64,000 bases of DNA. It comes from Mobilicoccus sp032056465. GTDB lineage: Bacteria > Actinomycetota > Actinomycetes > Actinomycetales > Dermatophilaceae. The DNA lies in assembly GCF_032056465.1 (NCBI RefSeq), contig NZ_DAMBCL010000009.1, one strand, 5' to 3'. The position numbers and the translations under genes were made by a program. The notes under the pieces are model-generated. The model saw only the letters and a program-made list of their open reading frames with translations, was not told where the DNA came from and searched no databases. Below, one piece after another: positions 8,037 through 15,297 of this stretch. How positions within the stretch are numbered: position 1 is the stretch's first letter; every line of letters starts with the position of its first letter.

Positions 8037-8537
8037 TCACCGCCGCGAACGCCGCTGGAGGGCGGAGTCGGCCGCGACCCCGATGAGGGCGCCGAGGAGT
8101 CCACCGAGCATCGCCCCGAACATCGCGATGAACAGCAGCGACGTGCGATAGCCGTAGCTCATGCCCCCCACCTGGGCGGCCGGCCCCAGCGCATGGGCGA
8201 TCCCGCCGAGGATGAACCCGAGGACGACCCCGGTGCCGATGAACGCGACCCAGTTCACCGACCGCACGATGCGGCGCGGGGCGGGGTGGGACGGCGCGGG
8301 CGCGACGGGCGCAGGGCGCCCCTCGTCCTCGTCCGTGACGGTCGCCGGAGTCACCTGTGCCCCGGCCGGTGCCGGCCCGACCTCGTGTTCCTCGGTGCCG
8401 TCGGCCTCGGGGGCCCGAGTGGTCTCGGCGGTTCCGGTGTCCGCGGTGGTTCCGGCGGCCTCGGGAGAGGTGCCGTCGGCCGGGGTCGTCGCCCCCGCGT
8501 CGTGACGCGCGTCGGGTGCGGAGGAGGTGCTGGGCAT
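8037..8537 (-). CDS. Hypothetical membrane protein with disordered N-terminus
   Basis: 166 residues. Residues 1-85 are rich in Thr, Ala, Pro, Glu and Asp, and look disordered. Two hydrophobic helices follow, about 95-117 and 132-155, with a Gly-rich second helix and a basic tail QRRSRR. I do not recognise a family. It begins 42 bases after the SCP-like gene and ends about 100 bases before purF, so it may be carried on the purine transcript. Localisation in the cytoplasmic membrane with a cytosolic tail is inferred from the basic C-terminus. Confidence 0.7.
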   Translation of the reverse strand: MPSTSSAPDARHDAGATTPADGTSPEAAGTTADTGTAETTRAPEADGTEEHEVGPAPAGAQVTPATVTDEDEGRPAPVAPAPSHPAPRRIVRSVNWVAFIGTGVVLGFILGGIAHALGPAAQVGGMSYGYRTSLLFIAMFGAMLGGLLGALIGVAADSALQRRSRR

Positions 8538-8579
8538 GGGATCACGGTAGTGCAGCGCCGGGGGCGACCGGTCCCCATG

Positions 8580-8945
8580 TCAGGCCGCCGGGCCCCACAG
8601 TGGCAGCAGCCCGTCGAGCGCGGCGCGTTCACCGCTCGCGCGCACCTGACCGGTCGTGAGGGCTTCGCCCCAGGTCAGGTCACCGACGACCAGTCGAAGC
8701 CAGGTTTGCGCGTCGGTCTCGACGACCGCGGGCGGCGTGCCGCGCCGATGCCTGGGCCCCTCGATGCACTGGGTTGCGCCGAACGGCGGCACGCGGACCT
8801 CGACGGAATGGCCCGGTGCCCGGTCGGCGAGTTCTTCGAGGGAGTAGCGCACGGCGGTCGCTCGCACGTCGCGGGGGGCGTCGGCGTCGGCGCGCCAGGA
8901 CGTGAGGGCGGCGTCGCCGTCGGCGGGGCGGATCCTGCGGGGCAT
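8580..8945 (-). CDS. Bacterial SCP (sterol carrier protein-like) orthologue
   Basis: A 121-residue alpha/beta protein starting MPRRIRPADGDAAL, with VEVRVPPFGATQCIEG and TDAQTWLRLVVGDLTW, the pattern of the actinobacterial SCP-like family. These proteins have the fold of a lipid-carrying domain, but their ligand is unknown. ATG 8945 is preferred over ATG 8954 because GGGAGG directly abuts the latter and stands nine bases from the former. It is the first gene of a minus-strand run that continues into purF and purM, and it is divergent from a spermidine synthase-like gene. Confidence 0.75.
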   Translation of the reverse strand: MPRRIRPADGDAALTSWRADADAPRDVRATAVRYSLEELADRAPGHSVEVRVPPFGATQCIEGPRHRRGTPPAVVETDAQTWLRLVVGDLTWGEALTTGQVRASGERAALDGLLPLWGPAA

Positions 8946-9127
8946 GGGCGTCATCCTCCCCCACCTCTCGCGTCCACCCTCCGCCGCCCGTGTCGTGACC
9001 GTGCGCCCCATGCGCCGACCTGCTCCCGCATCCCGCGTCTTCTGAGCGCTGAGCACCCCGTCGTGAGCCCTCGCCGAGTGAGCCGTCGGGCGTGGCCGCG
9101 GCCGCGGCGCCCGGTAGCGTGGGGCAG

Positions 9128-9943
9128 ATGGAACCGGACGATCTCGAGGCTGTCGAGTTCGTCCGGGACGAGTCCGGGGTGAGCGTCGTCGTGGGCGGCC
9201 ACCCGCAGTCGCACGTGCCCGACGACCCGGAGTTCCTCGCCTTCGAGTACATCGCGCACCTCGCCGCGTGCCTCGATCTGCTCCTCCCCCCGCCACCGCA
9301 GCGTGTCGCCGTCACGCACGTGGGCGGCGCGGGCCTCACCCTCGCGCGCTACCTCGCGCACGTGCGCCCCGGCTCGCCGCAGATCGTCCTCGAACCCGAC
9401 GCCGCGCTCACGGAGGCCGTGCGACGGGCGGCGCCACTCCCGCGGGGGCACCGCATCCGGGTGCGGCCGACGACCGGGGAGGAGGGCATCCTCGCCTTGC
9501 GACCGGCGAGCGCCGACGCGGTGGTGCTCGATGCGTTCGTCGGCGGCCGTGTGCCCGCCGCCGTGACGACGCTGGAGTTCCTCACGACTGCGGCGCAGGT
9601 GTTGTCGCCGGGCGGGGTCTTCCTCGCGAACATCACCGACGAGCCCGGGTTGCGCTACGTCGCCCGGGTCGCCGCCGGGTTGTCCGAGGCGGGCCTGCCG
9701 CACCGGGCCCTCATCGCCACCCACGACGTGCTCAAGGGGCGGCGACACGGCAACGTCGTGCTCGTCGGGTCGGCCACCGGGATCGACACGGTCGAACTCG
9801 ACCGTCGGCTGCGACGCCTGCCGTTCCCCACGGGCATCCGCAGCGACGTCGGACGATGGGCCCGCGGCGCACGGCCGCTCACCGCCGCCGACGCCCGGCC
9901 CTCCCCTCCCGCACCGGACCCGGGCCGGTGGCGGGTGCGCTGA
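9128..9943 (+). CDS. Spermidine synthase-like methyltransferase-fold protein
   Basis: A 271-residue Rossmann-fold protein related to the spermidine/spermine synthase superfamily: VAVTHVGGAGLTLARYL corresponds to motif I, IVLEPDAALTEAV to the acidic post-I strand, and ADAVVLDAFVGG to the region that holds the catalytic Asp. The classical GGGDG is replaced by VGGAG, so true aminopropyl transfer is uncertain; actinobacteria carry many such relatives of unknown role. ATG 9128 lacks a ribosome-binding site but lies seven bases after TAGCGT (9115-9120), which suggests a leaderless message. The last 30 residues are Pro/Arg-rich. Confidence 0.75.
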   Translation: MEPDDLEAVEFVRDESGVSVVVGGHPQSHVPDDPEFLAFEYIAHLAACLDLLLPPPPQRVAVTHVGGAGLTLARYLAHVRPGSPQIVLEPDAALTEAVRRAAPLPRGHRIRVRPTTGEEGILALRPASADAVVLDAFVGGRVPAAVTTLEFLTTAAQVLSPGGVFLANITDEPGLRYVARVAAGLSEAGLPHRALIATHDVLKGRRHGNVVLVGSATGIDTVELDRRLRRLPFPTGIRSDVGRWARGARPLTAADARPSPPAPDPGRWRVR

Positions 9944-10078
9944 TCACCGGGGACAAGGCGGCCCGGGATCGGGGGCCCCGACGCCGCGCCACCGCGCGAC
10001 ACCGCCCGCACGGGACCGTCGTGACCGGTCGCCCTCGGCGAGGTGCGGTGAGCGCGTCGTTCCGGCGGCCTCGGCGGG

Positions 10079-10525
10079 TCAGCTCTTCACGTCGTCGGCG
10101 CGGCCGTAGTACGACCCGGCCTCGACGTGCCCGAGCATCCCCTCGTCGATCTCGCGATGAGTGGGCAGCGCCCGCGGCGTGTGCTGCGCGGCCTCCGCGG
10201 GCACCGAGTCACCGGCACCCCAGTGATCGGGCATGTCGTCCCAATCGGTGTCGACGTCGTCGTCGAGGGCCGTCGCATCGCCGGCCGCGCGGATCGCGAC
10301 GATCTCGTCGACGTCCGGGGTGAGCAGCGAGGACTCGGCGAACTGCCGCACGAGCGCGAGCACCTCCTGCGTCACGTCCCCGTCCACGGTGACGACGAAA
10401 CGCTTGCCCTGACGCACGTTGAGGATGCCCGGGAACCCCTGCGAGGCGGCCTCGTGCGTCGCGGCACGCCCCATCGGATCCTGCTCGGTGGACCTGGGCA
10501 TGACATCGACGACGACACTTCCCAC
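10079..10525 (-). CDS. purS: FGAM synthase subunit PurS with long C-terminal extension
   Basis: Residues 1-82 match PurS, the small bridging subunit of the PurSQL FGAM synthase: VVVDVMPRSTEQDPMGR, FPGILNVRQGKRF and VDGDVTQEVLALVR. Start GTG 10525 has GAGGGG upstream. PurS is normally about 80 residues; this one has 148. The added tail is acidic (ALDDDVDTDWDDMPDHW) and ends YYGRADDVKS, and its codons keep the strong C/G third-position bias, so it is coding. purC and purD lie upstream on the same strand, but purQ and purL, which usually follow purS, are absent: the next gene is a convergent spermidine synthase-like gene. The tail could be a separate domain or a lineage-specific addition. Confidence 0.88.
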   Translation of the reverse strand: MGSVVVDVMPRSTEQDPMGRAATHEAASQGFPGILNVRQGKRFVVTVDGDVTQEVLALVRQFAESSLLTPDVDEIVAIRAAGDATALDDDVDTDWDDMPDHWGAGDSVPAEAAQHTPRALPTHREIDEGMLGHVEAGSYYGRADDVKS

Positions 10526-10691
10526 GACGAACCCCTCACACTCGGCGGACGATCCTCCCAGCCTAGCCGCGCACCCTCCCCCACCGGGGGTTGCGACGGA
10601 CACCGTGCGGTTGGTCCCGGGCCGCCACGACGCCCCGGGCTCGTCCCGACCTCTCGGCACCGCGCCCCGACCTCGATCCCGGCCGGAGCGC

Positions 10692-11600
10692 TCAGTCGAA
10701 TGCGCGGCCCGTGATCGACTCGTAGGCCGCGACGTAGGTGTCGCGGGTGGCGCGGACGACGTCCTGCGGCAGAGCGGGCGGGGCGTCACCGGAGTGACGG
10801 TCCCATCCCGATTCGGGCGAGGTGAGCCAGTCGCGCACGTACTGCTTGTCGTAGGACGTCTGGGGGCGGCCGACCTCGTGCTCCGCCGCACGCCAGAAGC
10901 GCGAGGAGTCGGGGGTGAGGACTTCGTCGGCGAGGACGAGCCGTGAGTCCCGGACGCCGAACTCGACCTTGGTGTCGGCGATGAGGATGCCGCGTTCGGC
11001 GGCGATCTCGTTGCCACGGGTGAGGATTCGCGTCGTCATGTCCCGAGCCGCGGCGGCGAGCTCCGGACCGACCTCGGCCTCGACCTGCGCGAACGTCATG
11101 GGTTGGTCGTGCTCCCCCACCGGCGCCTTGGTGGTGGGGGTGAAGATCGGCTCGGGCAGCGGCGAGGCCTCGGTGAGTCCCTCGGGCAGGTTCACCCCGC
11201 ACACCGAGCCACTCTCGCGGTACTCGGCGAGGCCGCTGCCGGTGAGGTAGGCGCGGCCGATGCACTCCACGGGCAGCATCTGCAGCCGCCGCACGAGGAT
11301 GGCGCGCCCCTCGACCTGAGGCGGCACGTCGACGGAGACGACGTGGTTGGGCACGAGGGAGGCGAACTGCTCGAACCACCACAACGACAGCTGGGTGAGG
11401 ATGCGACCCTTGTCGGGGATGACCGAGTCGAGGACGTGGTCGTAGGCGGAGATGCGGTCGCTCGCGACCAGCAGCAACAACTCATGCGACGGAGTTCCGT
11501 CCGCGTCGAGGGGGGCGTAGAGCTCACGCACCTTGCCCGAGTAGACCCGGGCGTAGCCGGGGAGGTCGAGTGCCCCACCCGGGGCGGTGTCCTGCGTCAT
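10692..11600 (-). CDS. purC: SAICAR synthetase
   Basis: A 302-residue PurC that joins aspartate to CAIR using ATP. Signatures are YSGKVRELY near the N-terminus, LLLVASDRISAYD, and EFGVRD-like VEFGVRDSRLVLADE with LTPDSSRFW. ATG 11600 overlaps the purD stop by four bases, so purD-purC are translationally coupled. 166 bases separate it from purS; only a five-base-pair CCCCC/GGGGG hairpin is seen there, so read-through into purS is plausible. Length is normal for the long bacterial/eukaryotic-type enzyme. Confidence 0.95.
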   Translation of the reverse strand: MTQDTAPGGALDLPGYARVYSGKVRELYAPLDADGTPSHELLLLVASDRISAYDHVLDSVIPDKGRILTQLSLWWFEQFASLVPNHVVSVDVPPQVEGRAILVRRLQMLPVECIGRAYLTGSGLAEYRESGSVCGVNLPEGLTEASPLPEPIFTPTTKAPVGEHDQPMTFAQVEAEVGPELAAAARDMTTRILTRGNEIAAERGILIADTKVEFGVRDSRLVLADEVLTPDSSRFWRAAEHEVGRPQTSYDKQYVRDWLTSPESGWDRHSGDAPPALPQDVVRATRDTYVAAYESITGRAFD

Positions 11601-12898
11601 TCCTGCTCCTGACCCGGGAGGGCGATGCGGTTCTGGGCGGCGGCGAGCGCGATGTCGGTGCGGTGACGGCTCCCGGGGATCTCGACGGCGTCGACCGCGG
11701 CGTAGGCGATCTTGCGGGCGGCCGCGAGGTCGGGGCCCGTCGCGACGACCGAGAGCACCCGTCCACCCGCGGTGACGAGACTGTCGGAACCTTCTCGTGT
11801 GCCGGCGTGCAGGATCTGCGCCTCGCCGACGTCGCCGATGACGATCGGGTCCCCCTTGCGGGGCGCCTCGGGGTAGCCGCGGGCGGCGACGACGACGGTG
11901 ACCGCGGCGTCGTCGGACCACTCGAGCGGGGGGAGATCCGCGAGCTCACCGCGAGCGGCGGCCAGGAGCACCCCGCCCAAGCTGGTGCGCAGCCGCGCGA
12001 GCACCACCTGGGTCTCGGGGTCTCCGAAACGGGCGTTGAACTCGACGACCCGCAGCCCCTGGCTCGTCAGCGCCAGACCGACGTACAGCACGCCGGCGAA
12101 CGGTGTGCCGCGACGGCGCATCTCGGCGATCGTCGGCTCGGCGACGCGGGTGACGACGTCCTCGGTGAGGGTGGCCGGCGCCCAGTCCAACGGCGTGTAG
12201 GCGCCCATGCCGCCCGTGTTGGGGCCGCGGCCACCGTCGCCGAGGCGCTTGAAGTCCTGGGCCGGGGCGAGAGGCACGACGGTCTCGCCGTCGGTGAGGC
12301 AGAACAGGGAGATCTCGGGGCCGTCGAGGAACTCCTCGATGACGACGCGCGTCTCGTCCTCCCCCGGCGCCTTCTCGCGCTCGAGGCACTGGACGGCGTG
12401 CGCGAACGCCTTGGTGCGTTCCTCCGTGACGACGACGCCCTTGCCGGCCGCGAGCCCGTCGTCCTTGACGACGTACGGCGCACCGAAGTGGTCGAGGGCC
12501 TCCATGACGGCGTCGACCGTGGTGCACACGGCCGACCGTGCGGTGGGGACCCCGGCGGCCTCCATGACCTCCTTCGCGAACGCCTTGCTGCTCTCCAACC
12601 GCGCCGCGCGGGCCGTGGGCCCGAAGCAGGGGATGCCCCGAGCGACGACCGCGTCCGTCACGCCGGCGACCAGCGGGGCCTCGGGGCCGACGACCACGAG
12701 GTCGACCTGCGTCCGGACGGCGAGGGCCGCGACCGCCTCGGGGTCGGACCCGGAGCCGGCCACGTCGAGACACGTGGCGACCTGCGCGATCCCCGGGTTG
12801 CCGGGGGCGGCGAACACCTCCTTCACCTGCGGGTCACGCGCGAGCGCGAGAGCGAGGGCGTGTTCACGGGCACCACTACCGATGACGAGGACCTTCAC
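11597..12898 (-). CDS. purD: Phosphoribosylamine-glycine ligase
   Basis: A 433-residue GARS of the ATP-grasp superfamily, joining phosphoribosylamine and glycine. It starts KVLVIGSGAREHALA with VFAAPGNPG, shows the GLAAGKGVVV ATP-grasp loop, and ends with VEFNARFGDPETQ, which holds metal ligands. The start is GTG 12898. There is no Shine-Dalgarno; instead TAGGCT (12905-12910 on the minus strand) stands six bases before the GTG, which suggests a leaderless transcript for the purD-purC(-purS) operon. It is divergent from the LuxR-type regulator. Confidence 0.95.
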   Translation of the reverse strand: MKVLVIGSGAREHALALALARDPQVKEVFAAPGNPGIAQVATCLDVAGSGSDPEAVAALAVRTQVDLVVVGPEAPLVAGVTDAVVARGIPCFGPTARAARLESSKAFAKEVMEAAGVPTARSAVCTTVDAVMEALDHFGAPYVVKDDGLAAGKGVVVTEERTKAFAHAVQCLEREKAPGEDETRVVIEEFLDGPEISLFCLTDGETVVPLAPAQDFKRLGDGGRGPNTGGMGAYTPLDWAPATLTEDVVTRVAEPTIAEMRRRGTPFAGVLYVGLALTSQGLRVVEFNARFGDPETQVVLARLRTSLGGVLLAAARGELADLPPLEWSDDAAVTVVVAARGYPEAPRKGDPIVIGDVGEAQILHAGTREGSDSLVTAGGRVLSVVATGPDLAAARKIAYAAVDAVEIPGSRHRTDIALAAAQNRIALPGQEQE

Positions 12899-13128
12899 GC
12901 GCCCAGCCTAGGCGCAACGACCGACGGTCCCCACCCCCTCGTGGACACCCCCTCCCGGTCCCCGCCCCGTCCCGGCCTGCCACGGCGAAGACGGCGCGCG
13001 ATCCTCCCCCCGCGGCGGGTCGCCCGGAGCTAGGGTGCGCTCACGAGATCCCCGCCACGAAGGTCCGTGACGGGCCCACCGTCGACCGTGTCGGCCGATC
13101 GAGGACAGCCATTCCGAGGGGACGGGTG

Positions 13129-14862
13129 ATGACCCAGGACGCCGAGCCGAGCGCGGCCGCCACATCGACGGACGAGCCACGGCACCGCAGCCCAGAGGGT
13201 CCGGGTGACACATCTCGCGAACCCTCGGCCCCGAGCGAGCAGGACCCGCCACGACCGGGTCGAGGACGCGGCGGCCGGGTCGATCGCGGCGGCACGGTCG
13301 ATCGGGGTGGTCGCCGCAGGCGGAACGGGCGAGGCGGTCCAGCCGGGCGCGGCGGCCGCGGGGACGGACCTGGTGGGGGTTCGGCGGAGGACGAGGATCG
13401 GGGCGAGCGGGGAACCGGGGGCCGCGCCGACCCGGAGACCGAGACGGAGACCCGTACGGGCCCCGGCCGAGGCACGGACACCGACACCACCGCAGGCGCC
13501 GAGACGGACCCGGGCACCGTGTCCACTGCGCTCTCCGCTGCGGGCCCCGGCCGGAACGCACTCCTCGACGCCGGCTCCCCGGGAGAGACCACGCGTCGAC
13601 CTCGCGCACGGACGCCGCTGGGTGCCTCCGTGTCGCGGACACCCACGGCGAAGGGCGTCGCGGGAGGCAGGAGCGTCGTCGGGTCGACGGCGGCGGGTTC
13701 GTCCGGGCCTCGGGGCGCGACGGGCTCCGACGCCCCCGAGGCGTCCGCCGGGTCGGGTGAGTCGGTCGACCCCCTTCGGCACCGCACGGGGACGTCTTCG
13801 GCCTCCGGAACCCTCGGCAACGGAGGCTGGACGCCCGGCCGTCCCGTCAACGCCTGGGCCACCCCCGTCGCGGCGGGTCACGACAGCTCCCTGCCCCTGC
13901 CGCTCGACGCCGGCATGGACCGCATCTCGACGCGCATCTACACGCTCGGGGTCCGCACCCCGGGGATGACGCGCTCCCAGATCGTCGCCGCCGGCATCCC
14001 CGCCGACGCGATCGATCCCGCGGTCGATCACCTGACCCAGAACGGGCTGCTCCGCCCGACCGGCCACGACGCCTGGGAGGCCATCCCCCCGGAGCTCGCG
14101 TTGTCCTCGCTCGCCTCGAGCTACGAGGCCAGGGCGCTCTACCTCCGGGACGCCGCCGAGGACCTCACGAACGAGTACCACCGCATCCGCCTCGCCGCGG
14201 CGGAGCAGTCTCCCGGGCTCACCGTGCTGCGCAACACGGACGAACTCGCGGCCGCCGTCCAGGGCGTGACGGGCGCGGCGACGCAGGAGATCTGGGCCGC
14301 GCTCGACGACTCCCCGCGCGCCGCGCACCTGTTCGGCACCGACCTCGACCGGCACCGCCAACGCCTCCTCACGAGGGCCGGCACCCCGCTGCGACGCCGC
14401 ACGACCCTCGACGGGCAGATGCTGCGCCATCCCCGCGCGGGCGAGGTCCTCCGTGCGCGGGCCGAGGCCGGGGAGGAGAACCGGTTCCTCGCCGACCTGC
14501 CGTTCTCGATCGTCGGGGCCGACGACCACAGCGCCGTCGTGGACCTCACCTCGTTCGACACCTCCGGCGCCGGGTCCATGCTCGTCCACGACCGCCGCCT
14601 CGTCCTCGCCCTGCGGCGGCTGTGCGAGACGTGGTGGCAGCTGGCGAGCCCGATGGCGTGGGACGCGATCGGAGAGGTCGACCGCGACAGCGCGTTCATC
14701 CTCTCGATGCTCGCCGCGGGCGCGACCGACGCGACGATGGCCGCCCAGACCGGCCTCTCCCAGCGCACGATCGAGCGCCGTGTGCGCGTCCTCATGACCC
14801 GTCTCGGCGCCTCCACACGCTTCCAAGCGGGTGTCCTCGCCACCAGGCGCGGGTGGATCTGA
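13129..14862 (+). CDS. LuxR-type regulator with TrmB-like wing and 260-residue disordered N-terminus
   Basis: 577 residues. Residues 1-255 are low complexity: an Arg/Gly-rich stretch (RGRGGRVDRGG, RRRRNGRGG) followed by Thr/Glu-rich segments. From about 263 (MDRISTRIYTLGVRTPGMTRS) a TrmB-like winged helix appears, then a central helical region, a ligand- or receiver-like region ending LCETWWQL, and a C-terminal LuxR-type helix-turn-helix (FILSMLAAGATDATMAAQTG, then SQRTIERRVRVLM). The protein core from 263 resembles actinobacterial HTH regulators of about 320 residues. ATG 13129 is preceded by GAGGGG at a good distance, so I accept the long form; a start at ATG 13915 would give only the core. 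Third-position bias in the N-terminal part is weaker than usual, so the length needs caution. Its targets are unknown. Confidence 0.7.
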   Translation: MTQDAEPSAAATSTDEPRHRSPEGPGDTSREPSAPSEQDPPRPGRGRGGRVDRGGTVDRGGRRRRNGRGGPAGRGGRGDGPGGGSAEDEDRGERGTGGRADPETETETRTGPGRGTDTDTTAGAETDPGTVSTALSAAGPGRNALLDAGSPGETTRRPRARTPLGASVSRTPTAKGVAGGRSVVGSTAAGSSGPRGATGSDAPEASAGSGESVDPLRHRTGTSSASGTLGNGGWTPGRPVNAWATPVAAGHDSSLPLPLDAGMDRISTRIYTLGVRTPGMTRSQIVAAGIPADAIDPAVDHLTQNGLLRPTGHDAWEAIPPELALSSLASSYEARALYLRDAAEDLTNEYHRIRLAAAEQSPGLTVLRNTDELAAAVQGVTGAATQEIWAALDDSPRAAHLFGTDLDRHRQRLLTRAGTPLRRRTTLDGQMLRHPRAGEVLRARAEAGEENRFLADLPFSIVGADDHSAVVDLTSFDTSGAGSMLVHDRRLVLALRRLCETWWQLASPMAWDAIGEVDRDSAFILSMLAAGATDATMAAQTGLSQRTIERRVRVLMTRLGASTRFQAGVLATRRGWI

Positions 14863-15297
14863 CGACCCTCCACGTCGCCCGGCGGGACGACACGAGCCGC
14901 CCGGCGACCGCGACGACGCCGCGGCCGGCACCGCCACGAACCCACCTGGCCCCGCACGCCTTCCGCGCAGACGCCCCTCGCCTCCCGGACGTGGATCCGA
15001 TCACCCCGTCCGCCTCCGTCCCGAACCTCCCCCGGGCGTCCCCACGTCGTACAGCGATGGGAGCGCGCGCTCGCGCCGCCGGCTCACCGGCTCCGTGACC
15101 AGCATCGTCGCCGAACGGAGCCGCGACTCCGGGGCCGGCGACCCATCGATGTACGACGGACGGGTCGGGGCTCGTCCTCACCGAGCCGGGGGTCTGACAC
15201 CGGGTGACATCGCGTGGGGGCGGAGAGCCGCCGGCCGGCGCCCACTAAAGTGGAGTGCTCGCGTCGCCGGTGGTGACGCGGACGCACCGGCGAGCGA
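14863..15297. other. Intergenic region before helD
   Basis: 435 bases without a supported gene between two plus-strand genes. The visible element is the dyad CCACT-AA-AGTGG at 15242-15253, about 45 bases before helD, whose TAAAGT could serve as a -10. I looked for the long inverted repeat described as a rifampicin-associated element upstream of some helR genes and did not recognise one. Confidence 0.5.

Noticed and set aside
6407..8086. Long plus-strand frame opposite purF
   Set aside because: Antisense shadow of purF produced by GC-rich codons; no ribosome site or family.
13041..13862. Minus-strand frame opposite the regulator's N-terminus
   Set aside because: Pro/Ser-rich low complexity without homology or ribosome site; the opposite frame has a strong ribosome site and runs into a recognised regulator.
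15190..15297. Rifampicin-associated element upstream of helD
   Set aside because: No inverted repeat of the expected length was recognised; only a 5-bp dyad is present.
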